This document shows, in pieces, positions 32,949-42,408 of a stretch of 64,000 nucleotides of DNA. Where the stretch lies: assembly GCF_003020115.1 (NCBI RefSeq), contig NZ_PYFX01000003.1, forward strand, positions 1 to 64,000, written 5' to 3'. The stretch is from Bradyrhizobium sp. MOS002 (GTDB lineage: Bacteria > Pseudomonadota > Alphaproteobacteria > Rhizobiales > Xanthobacteraceae). A program made the position numbers and the translations under genes. The notes beneath the pieces were generated by a model. It worked only from the letters and a program-made list of their open reading frames with translations, was not told the DNA's origin and searched no databases. How positions within the stretch are numbered: position 1 is the stretch's first letter; the number at the start of each line of letters is the position of its first letter.

Positions 32949-33998
32949 CTACGGCAGATTGTCCCGCAGAAAAATGTCGATGCGGATGCGCTCCTGGTCG
33001 GGGCTGATGGGCTCGCCCGAACAATGCGCGAGCAGGATTCGCGCAGCAGACCGTGCCTCGTGGCCGGGATCCTGGTTGATGATGGCATCAAGTGCGCCGC
33101 GGACCAGGAAACGCCGAGTGTATTGAGTCAGCTCATGGGCAATCCAGACCACCTCGCGCGCGCGTCCCGAGGCCTCGAGCGCGTCGGCGATGCCACGGTT
33201 CCCGGCACCGCAGGAGTATATGCCGCGCAGATCGGGCTGGCGCGCGAGCAGCGCCGCCGTGAGCTCCCGCGTGCGCTCGCTGTCGTCGCGGCCCTCGATC
33301 ACCAGTAGCGCGAGCAGGTTCGGATATTCGCCGGACAGGATCTGGTGGAAGCCGAATTGCCGTTCGGTGTGATCGCGCAGCGACAACGATCCCGCTATCA
33401 CGGCCACCGTCCCCTCGCGACCAGCGAGGAACCGTCCCATCAGCGTTGCAGCGGTGCGGCCTGCCGCAGGATTGTCGATGCCGACATAGTGCAGCCGGCG
33501 CGAGCTCGGCGCGTCCGACACAAGGGTCACCACAGCGACGCCGCGCGTAGTGAGTTCGTCGATCGCGGCGCGCACCCTCGGATGATCGAGCGCGATGACG
33601 GCGACGCCCTGGTAGGCGGGCGAAAGATTTTCCAGTGCGGCAGCGAGTACGTCCGGATCGAACACGTCGACATGCAGGATATCAATGAAGCCGCGCTGGC
33701 CGGCGAGCCAGTCCGCAGTGCGCTGGACCTGCTCGGTCAGGTTGGTCATGAAGCTGTTGCTGCCCGTCGGCAGCACGAAGGCAAAGCGGAACGTCTGCCC
33801 CCGGGCAAGCCGTGCGGCCGCGACGTCGGCTCGATAGCCGAGTTTTGCCACCGCGGCCTCGACCCGCGCGACGGTCTTGGCACGCACGCCCTCACGCCGG
33901 TTGACGACGCGGTCGACCGTGGCGAGAGAAACACCCGCCGTGCGCGCGACGTCCTCAAGCGTGGCGCGAATCACCGACTGGGTCGCAACGGCTGTCAT
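32949..33998 (-). CDS. LacI-family transcriptional regulator (349 aa)
   Basis: The start at 33998 (MTAVATQSV) is chosen because it overlaps the ThuA stop in ATGA; another ATG lies at 34013. The N-terminal helix-turn-helix (LEDVARTAGVSLATVDRVV, residues about 13-32) is followed by a sugar-binding periplasmic-protein-like domain (YVGIDNPAAGRTAATLMG; GAGNRGIADALEASG). It is the last gene of the sugar-type ABC operon and is probably its regulator. Confidence 0.92.
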   Translation of the reverse strand: MTAVATQSVIRATLEDVARTAGVSLATVDRVVNRREGVRAKTVARVEAAVAKLGYRADVAAARLARGQTFRFAFVLPTGSNSFMTNLTEQVQRTADWLAGQRGFIDILHVDVFDPDVLAAALENLSPAYQGVAVIALDHPRVRAAIDELTTRGVAVVTLVSDAPSSRRLHYVGIDNPAAGRTAATLMGRFLAGREGTVAVIAGSLSLRDHTERQFGFHQILSGEYPNLLALLVIEGRDDSERTRELTAALLARQPDLRGIYSCGAGNRGIADALEASGRAREVVWIAHELTQYTRRFLVRGALDAIINQDPGHEARSAARILLAHCSGEPISPDQERIRIDIFLRDNLP

Positions 33999-34639
33999 TC
34001 GCGCGCAGCCCACAACATGCCGCGGACCATCAACGTTCGAATCTCCGGTACGTCGAGCTCGTAGGCGCGGTGGCCGAGCGAGGAATAGAACACCCTGCCC
34101 GCGCCGTATCGCTTCTTCCAGACGACGGGCATCACCACGCCCTCGATCCAGGGCGCGTGCTCGCCGCTGAAGGTCGTCGTCGCCAACACCTCGTTGGCCG
34201 GGTCGACATGCATGTAGTACTGCTCGGAACGATGCTCGAAACTCTTCAGGCCCTTCATGATGGGATCATCCGGCTTCGTCAAGTCGACCTTGTAGTCGAT
34301 GATATTGCCGGGATGCGCAACCCACTGCCCGCCGCACAGGAACTGGTAATCGACGGAATCGCGGAATGCATCGCCCATGCCGCCATGATGGCCGGCGAGC
34401 CCGACGCCGCTACGGACGGCAGCGCAGAGATTGAGCGCTTCCGCCTTCTCGATTGTCGACATGGTATAGATCGGGATGATCAGCGACAAATCGTGAATCG
34501 CGGGATCGGCGAACGCAGCGGTGGTGGTTTCGATCCGCACCTCGAAGCCTTCCGCCATCAGCCAGCCGCGGATCATCGAAGCACAGAGATCAGGATCGTG
34601 GCCCGGCCAGCCGCCCCATATAATCATTGCCTTGCGCAT
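33995..34639 (-). CDS. ThuA-domain protein (214 aa)
   Basis: The start at 34639 has AAGGA upstream (an in-frame ATG at 34672 lies inside the neighbouring gene). The protein shows the ThuA class I amidotransferase-like fold: MIIWGGWPGHDP at the start, then GLAGHHGGMGDAF, FLCGGQWVAHPG and RVFYSSLGHRAYE. ThuA of rhizobia is involved in trehalose/disaccharide use, and ThuA proteins occur often with Gfo/Idh oxidoreductases. It lies 10 bases after the Gfo/Idh/MocA gene. Exact reaction unknown. Confidence 0.88.
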   Translation of the reverse strand: MRKAMIIWGGWPGHDPDLCASMIRGWLMAEGFEVRIETTTAAFADPAIHDLSLIIPIYTMSTIEKAEALNLCAAVRSGVGLAGHHGGMGDAFRDSVDYQFLCGGQWVAHPGNIIDYKVDLTKPDDPIMKGLKSFEHRSEQYYMHVDPANEVLATTTFSGEHAPWIEGVVMPVVWKKRYGAGRVFYSSLGHRAYELDVPEIRTLMVRGMLWAARE

Positions 34640-34649
34640 GTTTCTGTCC

Positions 34650-35747
34650 TTAGTCGATCTGTCCGGTTTCACGCCCGGCCGGCAGCATCGCCGGCCGCTC
34701 GACGCAGCTCTCGATCTTGACGCGCCGTCCTTCGTCGGCGGAGGTCTGGAACGCCTCCATCACCTCCAGCACATGGAATGCGAGCGCGCCGCTGGCACGA
34801 TGCGGCCGGTTGTTCAGGATCGCGGAGGCCATGTCGGCGACGCCAATGGAACGGAACTCACCGTCGACATGACCGTGAGTCAGCGGCACCGGCTCCCATT
34901 CGCCGCCGGTCTTGGCGACCTGTACTTCGCCGCCGAAGCGGTTCGGGTCCGGCACCAGCATGCTGCCCTTGTCGCCATAGATCTCGATCGGTGCGTGCCG
35001 GTGCTTCGGCACGTCAAAGCTCATCGCGATCAAGACGACCGCCCCGCTCTCAAATTCGAGCGTGCCGGCGACATGGGTCGCAACTTCGACCGGGATCAAC
35101 GTTCCGTTCATCGGCTGGCTGGTGACCAGCCGCTCGGATTTCGGACGCGCGGTCGAGCCCATCACGCTCGCCACGGGGCCGAGCAGCTGCACGAGGTCGG
35201 TGATGTAGTACGGGCCCATGTCAAGCATCGGCCCACCGCCGCGCAAATAGTAGAAACCCGGTGCCGGATGCCAACGCTCGTGGCCGGGGCAGCCGAAGAA
35301 CGCGCTGCCGGCCACAGGCGTGCCGATCGCGCCATCGTCGATCAGCTTGCGCGCGGTCTGGTGCCCGCCGCCAAGGAACGTATCGGGCGCGCAGCCGACA
35401 CGAAGACCCTTTTGCGCGGCGAGATCCATCACCTTGCGGGCTTCCGTGACGTTGATGCCGAGCGGCTTTTCCGAGTGAACGTGCTTGCCGGCGTTCAGCA
35501 CTGCGAGGCTGACGTCGGTGTGGGCGAGTGGCACCGTAAGATTGATGACGATCTCGACGTCGTCTCGCTTGAGCAGTTGATCAACCCGCATCGCCGGCAA
35601 CCCGAAGGCGGCGCCCTGCCGCTCCGCGACATCGCTGCGCATATCCGCGAGCGCCTTGATGTCCATGACCGGGAAGCGCTGGGCTGCCTTCAGATAAGCG
35701 GTGCTGATATTGCCGCAGCCGATGATGCCGATGCCGACTTTTCTCAT
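34650..35747 (-). CDS. Gfo/Idh/MocA-family oxidoreductase (365 aa)
   Basis: N-terminal Rossmann fold with GIIGCGNIS (residues 6-14) and the family motif HSEKPLG near residues 90-96, whose Lys is catalytic. The C-terminal alpha/beta domain has GGGPMLDMGPYYITDLVQLLG with the Asp/His-type active-site region. Expected to oxidise or reduce a sugar or cyclitol with NAD(P). It is encoded between the permeases and ThuA, as in several rhizobial sugar operons. Family members differ widely in substrate. Confidence 0.92.
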   Translation of the reverse strand: MRKVGIGIIGCGNISTAYLKAAQRFPVMDIKALADMRSDVAERQGAAFGLPAMRVDQLLKRDDVEIVINLTVPLAHTDVSLAVLNAGKHVHSEKPLGINVTEARKVMDLAAQKGLRVGCAPDTFLGGGHQTARKLIDDGAIGTPVAGSAFFGCPGHERWHPAPGFYYLRGGGPMLDMGPYYITDLVQLLGPVASVMGSTARPKSERLVTSQPMNGTLIPVEVATHVAGTLEFESGAVVLIAMSFDVPKHRHAPIEIYGDKGSMLVPDPNRFGGEVQVAKTGGEWEPVPLTHGHVDGEFRSIGVADMASAILNNRPHRASGALAFHVLEVMEAFQTSADEGRRVKIESCVERPAMLPAGRETGQID

Positions 35748-35769
35748 TTCGATCTCCGTGAGGTACCGT

Positions 35770-36618
35770 TCATCCCTTGACCGCGCCTGCGGTGAGGCCT
35801 GCGACGATGTGCTTTTGCGCCAGGAGGAAGAGAATGATCGTCGGCAGGATGGTCAACGTGATGAAGGCCAGGATCAGATGCCACTCGGACGAATACTCGC
35901 CCTGATAAATCATGATACCGAGCGGCCAGGGATAGAGCGCGTCGGTGTTGAGCATCACCAGCGGCAACAGATAGGCATTCCAGCTGTTGACGAAGGTGAT
36001 GGTACCGACGGTCGCCAGGATCGGCCGCGACAAGGGCAACGTCACATAGCGGAAGAATTTGATATAGCTGCAGCCGTCGACCAGCGCGGCCTCCAGCAGC
36101 TCGTACGGAATGTCCTTGAAGAAACGCCGCAGCAGCAGCACGCTCATCGCAAGACCGAAGGCCGCCTGCGGCAGGGCAACGCCAAAATATGTATCGAGCA
36201 ATCCGAGATCGCGCACCTTGATGAAGAGCGGCAGCACCGCCGTCGCAGCCGGAAACAGCAGGCCCAGCGTCAGGTAGCTCAGCAGCATCGAGCTGCCATA
36301 GAACCTGATATGGGCAAAGGTGAACGCCGCCATCGAAGCGACGATCAGGGTCAGGGCCACCGTGAGGGTCGAGATGATCAGCGAGTTCCGCAAGAGCTGC
36401 CAGTAGCGTGCAGAGAACAGGATATCAGCGTAGTTCTGCCACTCCCAGTGACGTGGCAGGCCGAACGGGTTGACGCGCAATTCGCCAAGCGATTTGAAGC
36501 CACCGAACAAGGTCGCGAGCAGCGGCACCACGACGATGATGGCAACGACGGCGAGGAACACCATCTTGAACAGCATTGTGGGATCGAACGGCGCGCGGAT
36601 CGCCTTGGCGTTACTCAT
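35770..36618 (-). CDS. Sugar-type ABC importer, permease 2 (MalG family)
   Basis: The start at 36618 overlaps the preceding permease stop by eight bases; an in-frame ATG at 36651 lies inside that gene. 282 residues, six helices, and the coupling loop YELLEAALVDGCSYIKFFR near residues 175-193. This is the EAA motif of carbohydrate (CUT1) permeases. It forms the channel with the MalF-type protein. No ATPase gene is present in the operon, so it must use one encoded elsewhere. Confidence 0.93.
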   Translation of the reverse strand: MSNAKAIRAPFDPTMLFKMVFLAVVAIIVVVPLLATLFGGFKSLGELRVNPFGLPRHWEWQNYADILFSARYWQLLRNSLIISTLTVALTLIVASMAAFTFAHIRFYGSSMLLSYLTLGLLFPAATAVLPLFIKVRDLGLLDTYFGVALPQAAFGLAMSVLLLRRFFKDIPYELLEAALVDGCSYIKFFRYVTLPLSRPILATVGTITFVNSWNAYLLPLVMLNTDALYPWPLGIMIYQGEYSSEWHLILAFITLTILPTIILFLLAQKHIVAGLTAGAVKG

Positions 36619-37573
36619 CGCGCATGAACCATCGCTTGTACGTGAAGGCAAAGGTCACGCAGATCGCGAACAGGATGACGCCGATGGCACTGCCGTAGCC
36701 GACCCGCATCCGTGAGATGCCGTTGTTGTAGAGAAAGCTCACCATCGTGTTCGAGGAGTCCGCGGGCCCGCCGCGCGTCAATGGCATGACGAGATCGAAC
36801 AGCTGCAGCGAGCCGACGATGGCGAAGAACACGGAGAGCCGAATTGTCGGATAGAGCAACGGGATGACCACATGTCGCAGGACTTGCGATCGGGTCGCGC
36901 CGTCGATACGCGCCGCCTCGACCAGGCTCTTGTCGAGGCCTTGGAGCGCTGCGATGAACAGCATCATGTGGAAGCCAAAGTACTTCCAGACGATCACGAT
37001 CAGCACCGCCAGCATGGCCGTATCCGTCGAGGCAAGCAGATGCGGAGGCTCGGCGCCGAAGCTGCGCCAGATCGACGCTACAAGGCCGTAGTCGCCATCA
37101 TAAACGAAGCTGAAGATCAGCCCGGTCGCGATCTCCGCCAGGATATAGGGCATGAAGAACAACATGCGCAGCGCCACCGCCCCACGAAAGCGCTCGGCGA
37201 GCATCAAGGCCAGCGTGAGCGCAAGCGGCAGCTGGATGGCGAGCGAAACAGCGATGATCAACCCGTTGTTACGCAGCGCGAGCCAGAAGGCGCGTGTCTC
37301 CAGCACAAAGCGGTAATTGTCCAGGCCAATCCAGTTGGTCGGCCTGCCAAACCCGTTCCAATTGAAGCCCGAATACCAGGCTGCTTCGCCGATCGGCAGC
37401 ACAACGAACAACGTGAACAATAGCAGCGCCGGCGGCAGGAACAGGACGAGCACGGTCAGCCTGCTGTCCCAACTCGGGCCACGGACCGTAACCCGCGGTA
37501 CCATCTCGCCCGCAGCGCCGATCGCCGACACGCTCGCGGTCCGCCGCGCCACCGTCAATTGCCCTGCTTCCAC
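36611..37573 (-). CDS. Sugar-type ABC importer, permease 1 (MalF family)
   Basis: 320 residues when read from the GTG at 37573, which overlaps the end of the binding-protein gene; a GTG at 37552 right after that stop is an equally possible start. The CUT1 pattern is clear: FVVLPIGEAAWYSGFNWNG, MLFFMPYILAEIATGLIF and the coupling loop SLVEAARIDGATRSQVLRH. Six to seven helices are expected. It pairs with the MalG-type protein and the binding protein encoded upstream. Confidence 0.92.
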   Translation of the reverse strand: MEAGQLTVARRTASVSAIGAAGEMVPRVTVRGPSWDSRLTVLVLFLPPALLLFTLFVVLPIGEAAWYSGFNWNGFGRPTNWIGLDNYRFVLETRAFWLALRNNGLIIAVSLAIQLPLALTLALMLAERFRGAVALRMLFFMPYILAEIATGLIFSFVYDGDYGLVASIWRSFGAEPPHLLASTDTAMLAVLIVIVWKYFGFHMMLFIAALQGLDKSLVEAARIDGATRSQVLRHVVIPLLYPTIRLSVFFAIVGSLQLFDLVMPLTRGGPADSSNTMVSFLYNNGISRMRVGYGSAIGVILFAICVTFAFTYKRWFMRDE

Positions 37574-38814
37574 GCCGCCTCGATCGCCTTGGCAGCCTCT
37601 TGCGGGCTCATGCTGCCACCAGCGATCTCGGCGGTGACGTCGTTGACGACGCGGCCGACCGATGGACCCAGGCTCTGGTCATAGAAGTTCTGGTGGTAGT
37701 TCGACTTCGCCAGATTGGCGGCGATCAGCTTCATGAAGGCGTTGTTCAGCCCTGCGTCCGCGCCCTGCACCACCGGGATAATGAAGTTGCCCGCGGCAAG
37801 CCGCGTCTGCACATCTTTGGACACGAAGTATTTCAGGAAATCGACAGCCTCCTTGGGCGAGCCTTTCGTAATCAGCCAACCGGTGATGCCGCCGAGCGTA
37901 TCGGTCGCCGCGCCCTTGCCGCCGGTCACGACCGGGAAGTCGAACCAGCACATCTTGTCTTCGGTCAATCCGACCTTGTCGGCGGCGAGAGCGCGTTGCA
38001 GATGATAGACCGTGCTGATCGCGAGCGTCATCGCCGCCTTGCCGTCACCGAAATAGCCGACGGCCTGCGGATTCTTGAAACCAAGGAAGCCATTCTGGAA
38101 CGGCTGGAGATCCACGAGCTGCTTGAACAGCTCGCCGGATTTCAGGAAGGTTTCCCCGGCGAAGCCGCCATTCTCGCCACGCAACGCCGCATCGAACGCC
38201 GCCTTGCCGCCGATACGCACCGCAAGATGCGTCCAGTAGAAGTGCAGCGGCCATTTGTCGGCGCCGCCGACCACGATCGGGGTCACGCCGGCGGATTTCA
38301 ACGTCTTCACGGCAGCAAGCAGATCGTCCCAGCTCTTGATCCCGGCAGGATCGACCTTCGCCTTGGCCATCAGCTCCTTGTTGCAGAGGAAGCCAACCTG
38401 CGAGAGCGCTGTGGGCAGACCGTAGACACGGCCGTTGCTGGTGAAGGCGGCGACCGCCGCCGGTGTCAGACTGTCGCTGTAACCCTTCACAGAATCGGTG
38501 ATGTCGTCGAGCACACCGGCCTCGATCTGCGTCTTCAGGACACCGCCGGCCCAGCTGTAGATGATGTTGGGCCGGTCCTTGGATTGCAGGATGGTCGGCA
38601 GCTTGGCCTTGTAGGACTCGTTCTCGAGGAACTGCATCTCGACCTTGACGCCCGGATGCGATCCCTCATAGGCGCGCGCAACCTCCTCCCAGATTTTGAC
38701 CTGGGCAGGGTTGGCCTCGATGTGCAGCCACTTGACCGTCGTGTCGGCCACAGCGAGTTTCGCTCCGAACAGGCATGCGACAACGGCCAGTCCCAGTTTC
38801 CCGAGCAGTCTCAT
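37555..38814 (-). CDS. Sugar-type ABC importer, periplasmic binding protein (419 aa)
   Basis: The start at 38814 has GGGAGGATG upstream; the frame is open to 39120 but that part has no support. Signal peptide LGLAVVACLFGAKLAVA, then TTVKWLHIEANPAQVKIWEE and SHPGVKVEMQFLENES, the family 1 extracellular binding-protein pattern. GGVLKTQIEAGVLDDITDS and GGITGWLITKGSPKEAV are also typical. It is the first gene of the minus-strand sugar operon. Substrate is probably an oligo- or monosaccharide. Confidence 0.92.
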   Translation of the reverse strand: MRLLGKLGLAVVACLFGAKLAVADTTVKWLHIEANPAQVKIWEEVARAYEGSHPGVKVEMQFLENESYKAKLPTILQSKDRPNIIYSWAGGVLKTQIEAGVLDDITDSVKGYSDSLTPAAVAAFTSNGRVYGLPTALSQVGFLCNKELMAKAKVDPAGIKSWDDLLAAVKTLKSAGVTPIVVGGADKWPLHFYWTHLAVRIGGKAAFDAALRGENGGFAGETFLKSGELFKQLVDLQPFQNGFLGFKNPQAVGYFGDGKAAMTLAISTVYHLQRALAADKVGLTEDKMCWFDFPVVTGGKGAATDTLGGITGWLITKGSPKEAVDFLKYFVSKDVQTRLAAGNFIIPVVQGADAGLNNAFMKLIAANLAKSNYHQNFYDQSLGPSVGRVVNDVTAEIAGGSMSPQEAAKAIEAAWKQGN

Positions 38815-38976
38815 CACATCCTCCCAACGGATCTTATTCTTTGGTGCAATCCTGCCTTCGATTTTTGAGGTACGCAACTGAAATTCTGACCTATGCACCT
38901 CACGAAGGAGATAGCTAAGGTGCGCGGGAGAGTCGGGCCGCGCGTCGCTGCCCCAACGCAAATCGAGGGAATATCC

Positions 38977-39735
38977 ATGGCTGCCGTTTATTCCGACCTC
39001 GCCGGCAAGGTCGTTCTCGTCACCGGGGGCGCATCCGGAATTGGCGCTGCGATCGTGCGGCGCTTCGCACAGCAGAAATCCAATGTCGTGTTCTTCGACA
39101 TCAAAGCCGATGAGGGCCAATCCCTGGCACGCGAGCTATCGGATCAAGGTCTCGGCGCGCATTTCATGCGTGTCGACTTGACCGATATCACAGCGTTACG
39201 TGCCGGCGTCGCGGAGGCGCGCAACGTGCACGGCGCGATCAACATCCTCGTCAACAATGCCGCGCATGACGAGCGGCACAGCACCGAGGAAATGACACCG
39301 GAATATTGGGACGACCGCATCGCGGTCAACTTGAAGCACCAGTTCTTTGCTGCGCAGGCCGTGTTGCCGGACATGAAGGCGGCGAACGCCGGCGCCATCA
39401 TCAATTTCGGCTCGGTGTCGTGGATCGCCGGACAAGGCGGCATGGCCGCCTACACCGCCAGCAAATCAGGCGTGATCGGTCTCACTCGCTCTCTGGCGCG
39501 CGATTACGGCGCCTACAATATCCGCGTGAACGCGATAGCGCCGGGATGGATCATGACTGAGCGCCAGCTCGATAAATGGATGACGCCACAGGGCGAGGTC
39601 GAGCTGATGCAACGACAATGCCTGAAGCGCAAGCTCATGCCGGACGAGGTCGCGAAGTTCACTATCTTCCTCGCTTCGGAAGAGGCTTCCGCCTGCACAG
39701 CCCAGCACTACATCGTCGACGGCGGCTGGGTCTGA
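38977..39735 (+). CDS. Short-chain dehydrogenase/reductase (252 aa)
   Basis: The start at 38977 (MAAVYSDLAGK) has GAGGGAA upstream. Cofactor motif TGGASGIGAAIV (about 16-27), NNAAHDE (about 92-98), catalytic Ser in NFGSVSW and Tyr-x3-Lys in AYTASKSG, then the C-terminal VDGGWV. Classical SDR, likely NAD(P)-dependent oxidation of a sugar or sugar acid. It is divergent from the sugar importer operon with a 162-base shared upstream region, which suggests joint control by the LacI regulator. Confidence 0.92.
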   Translation: MAAVYSDLAGKVVLVTGGASGIGAAIVRRFAQQKSNVVFFDIKADEGQSLARELSDQGLGAHFMRVDLTDITALRAGVAEARNVHGAINILVNNAAHDERHSTEEMTPEYWDDRIAVNLKHQFFAAQAVLPDMKAANAGAIINFGSVSWIAGQGGMAAYTASKSGVIGLTRSLARDYGAYNIRVNAIAPGWIMTERQLDKWMTPQGEVELMQRQCLKRKLMPDEVAKFTIFLASEEASACTAQHYIVDGGWV

Positions 39736-39784
39736 GTCGGACCAGGCCGGATCGTGCATTGCTTGCGAGCGGCTCGGAACCTCG

Positions 39785-40828
39785 TCAACCAAGCTCATGC
39801 CGAACCTTGGCCGCCGCATCGCACATCGCCTTCAACTTCCCAAACGCGACAGCGCGTGGCATGTATTTCATGCCGCAATCGGGCGCCGGAACGAGACGCT
39901 CAGGCGACACATATTTCAGGCCGTTGCGAATGCGGTCGGCGACCGTCTCGACGCTCTCGATCTGGGGGTCTGCGAGGTCGAGCACGCCGAGCATGATCTT
40001 CTTTGACGAGAGATCCTTCAGAACACCGAGGTCGAGTTTTGGCTGCGCCGCCTCGATCGAGATCTGGTCGGCAGTCGTATCATCGAGCTCGGCGAGGAAC
40101 GAATAACCGGCCGGCTTGTTCGAGCCCGGCACGATCGCCGCATAGCCGAAACAGAGATGCACGACGGTCGGCACTGTGATGCCCTTCAGCGCGCGGTTGA
40201 TCGCCTTGACGGCGTAGCGCTTGGCGCACTCCGGATTGTTCCGTACCCAGGGCTCGTCCAGCTGGATCACGTCTGCGCCAGCTCTTTGCAGATCGAGCGC
40301 CTCGGCATTGACGGCCTCCGCCAGAGCCATCGCGAGTTCTTCGTCGTCCTTGTAGAACTCGTTCTTGGCCTGCTGGCTCATGGTGAAAGGACCCGGCAGG
40401 GTGATCTTCGCTGCACGATCGGTGTTCCTGCGCAGGAACTGCATGTCGTGCAGCTCGACCGGCCCCTTGCGTTTCACCGGTCCGACGACGCGCGGCACCG
40501 GGGTCTGGGTATTGCCGGTGCGCGCCACGATCATCGCGGGATTGTCCCCGTCGATGCCGTCGAGCGCCGTGGCGAAGCGATTGGAGTAGCTCTCGCGGCG
40601 GATTTCGCCATCGGTCACGATGTCGATGCCGGCGCGCTCCATGTCGCGGATCGCGACGATCGTCGCATCGTCCTGTGCCTCCTCCAGATGTTCCGCCGGC
40701 AACCGCCACATGTCGTGCAGGCGGGTGCGCGGCACCACCTTCGACAGCATGGCGCGATTCACGAGCCATTCCGGTTGCGGATAACTTCCGACCACCGTGG
40801 TCGGGAGGATATGCGTTGGCATCGGCAT
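39785..40828 (-). CDS. MetE-like (cobalamin-independent methionine synthase family) protein, 347 aa
   Basis: It matches the C-terminal catalytic half of MetE only: start TTVVGSYPQPEWL, then DIVTDGEIRRESYSNRF and DVIQLDEPWVR. Zinc ligands appear in VVHLCFGY (His-x-Cys) and PAPDCGMKYMPR (Cys). Full MetE is about 750 residues. Stand-alone proteins of this size in catabolic operons are probably methyltransferases or demethylases using other substrates. Last gene of the GntR-headed operon, 36 bases after the FAH-family gene. Substrate unknown. Confidence 0.88.
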   Translation of the reverse strand: MPMPTHILPTTVVGSYPQPEWLVNRAMLSKVVPRTRLHDMWRLPAEHLEEAQDDATIVAIRDMERAGIDIVTDGEIRRESYSNRFATALDGIDGDNPAMIVARTGNTQTPVPRVVGPVKRKGPVELHDMQFLRRNTDRAAKITLPGPFTMSQQAKNEFYKDDEELAMALAEAVNAEALDLQRAGADVIQLDEPWVRNNPECAKRYAVKAINRALKGITVPTVVHLCFGYAAIVPGSNKPAGYSFLAELDDTTADQISIEAAQPKLDLGVLKDLSSKKIMLGVLDLADPQIESVETVADRIRNGLKYVSPERLVPAPDCGMKYMPRAVAFGKLKAMCDAAAKVRHELG

Positions 40829-40864
40829 GAGGGTCTCCTTCTTGTTGTTGTCGAGCGCAGCGAA

Positions 40865-41734
40865 TCAAGCTGCGCGCGTCGCCTTGGCCGGCTCTTCGTC
40901 CTTTACGGGATTGCGGAGAATCCCGATCCCGGAAATCTCGATCTCCACGACATCGCCCCCCTTCATCCACAGCGGCGGATTGCGGTAAGCGCCGACACCG
41001 CCGGTCGTGCCCGTGACGATGACGTCGCCTGGCGCGAGTTCGGTGAAGGTCGAGCAGTAAGCAATCAGCGCCGGCACGTCGAAGACGAGATCGGAGATCG
41101 GGGCCTTCTGCACCTCGACGCCGTTCAGCCGGGTAATCAAGGTCTGCTTGCTGACGTCGGTCAATTCGTCGGTCGTGACGATCCAGGGCCCGAAGCCGCC
41201 CGTGCCGGCGAAATTCTTGCCGGGCGCGAATTGCGAGGTGTGGCGCTGCCAGTCGCGGATGCTGCCGTCATTGTAGCAGGCATAACCGGCGACATGGCTC
41301 AACGCGGCTTCGCGCGAGATGCGGCGGCCGGCCTTGCCGATGACAACCGCCATCTCGCCCTCATAGTCGAAGCGCTCGGATTCGAGCGGCCGGATCATCG
41401 GCTGGCCATGTCCGACCTGGCTGTTGGCGAAGCGGGTGAATATCATCGGGTGTGGCGGGGTGGGATGGCCGCTCTCGGCCAGATGGGTGGCGTAATTGAC
41501 GCCGATGCAGAAGATCTTGTCGGGATCGGGAACCGTCGGCAGCAGCGTGACGTCCCGCAGCGCGTAGTCGGGCTTCTCGCCGGCAAGCTTCTTCAGTTCG
41601 TCGAGCGATCCCTTGGCAAGCAGCGTCTTCAGCGTCGGATATGCCTTGAGACGCTTGCCGGCATCGATGACGCCGTTGTCGGTGACAATGCCAAAGCTCG
41701 CGGTGCCGGCGATCGTGAAACTTGCGATTTTCAT
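40865..41734 (-). CDS. Fumarylacetoacetate hydrolase-family protein (289 aa)
   Basis: N-terminal small domain followed by the FAH fold: KIFCIGVNYATHLAESG (about 73-89), RFDYEGEMAVVIGK with acidic metal ligands (about 120-133), KNFAGTGGFGPWIVTTDEL and GDVIVTGTTGGVGAYRNPP. The family hydrolyses or decarboxylates 2,4-diketo or oxaloacetate-like ring-cleavage products. The gap to the deacetylase gene is three bases. In this operon it may act late in breakdown of the compound brought in by the TauT-type importer. Confidence 0.92.
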   Translation of the reverse strand: MKIASFTIAGTASFGIVTDNGVIDAGKRLKAYPTLKTLLAKGSLDELKKLAGEKPDYALRDVTLLPTVPDPDKIFCIGVNYATHLAESGHPTPPHPMIFTRFANSQVGHGQPMIRPLESERFDYEGEMAVVIGKAGRRISREAALSHVAGYACYNDGSIRDWQRHTSQFAPGKNFAGTGGFGPWIVTTDELTDVSKQTLITRLNGVEVQKAPISDLVFDVPALIAYCSTFTELAPGDVIVTGTTGGVGAYRNPPLWMKGGDVVEIEISGIGILRNPVKDEEPAKATRAA

Positions 41735-41737
41735 CAG

Positions 41738-42397
41738 TCAAACGCTCTCTTCGATGGAGGAAACATAGTCGTTGATCGGAAGTGCGATCGCGCCATTGCG
41801 GATCGGAACGCATTGTGGCGGGAAATCCTGGCGGAAGCGGGCGCCGGCCGCCTCGGCGCGGTCGAGGAACCGCTCCAGATGGTCCATCGCTCCGGTTGGA
41901 AGATCGTGCAGGACCATCAGCGTCCAGGGCTGCCGGCTGCACTGGACAACGGCTCGCTCGGTCCAGCCGTCGGGATCGTCCCAGTCGCGGGGGATCGCAT
42001 TCCAGAGCACGCAGCTGTGCTTGTTGCGGGTGAGGTAATCGACGACGGACGGCTTCAGCAACCGCGTATCAAGATTGCCGCCGCCACCGAACGGCCGGAA
42101 CCAGCGCTGCGGATGGGCGAGATCACCGATCGCAGCCTGCGTGCGGCCAATTTCGCTCTTTGCTGTATCGCGATCCGGCTGCTCACCGAGCGGGACGCTG
42201 TGGGTGAAGGTGTGATTGCCGATCCAGTGCCCCTCCCCGTGCGCGCGCTTCGCAAGGCCATGTCGCGCGGGATCGGCGAGCTTCTCGCCGATGACGAAGA
42301 ACGTGGTCTTGATGCCGCGCTCGCCCAGGATATCGAGCACGCGCGGCGTCACGCTGGGATCAGGGCCGTTGTCGAATGTCAGGGTCAGATCGAACAC
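41738..42397 (-). CDS. NodB-fold polysaccharide deacetylase-family protein (219 aa)
   Basis: The start is set at a GTG at 42397 with GAGGAAAT upstream; the frame is open much further but only as an overlap with the permease gene. Motif 1 reads TFDNGPDPS, where the usual second Asp (a metal ligand) is Asn; motif 2 NHTFTHS keeps both His. WFRPFGGGGNLD corresponds to motif 3. Such proteins act on amides or N-acetyl groups, including small heterocycles in the PuuE-like branch. With FAH and TauT-type transport nearby, a small-molecule amidase seems more likely than a cell-wall enzyme. Confidence 0.82.
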   Translation of the reverse strand: MFDLTLTFDNGPDPSVTPRVLDILGERGIKTTFFVIGEKLADPARHGLAKRAHGEGHWIGNHTFTHSVPLGEQPDRDTAKSEIGRTQAAIGDLAHPQRWFRPFGGGGNLDTRLLKPSVVDYLTRNKHSCVLWNAIPRDWDDPDGWTERAVVQCSRQPWTLMVLHDLPTGAMDHLERFLDRAEAAGARFRQDFPPQCVPIRNGAIALPINDYVSSIEESV

Positions 42398-42408
42398 GCG
42401 AAATTTCC

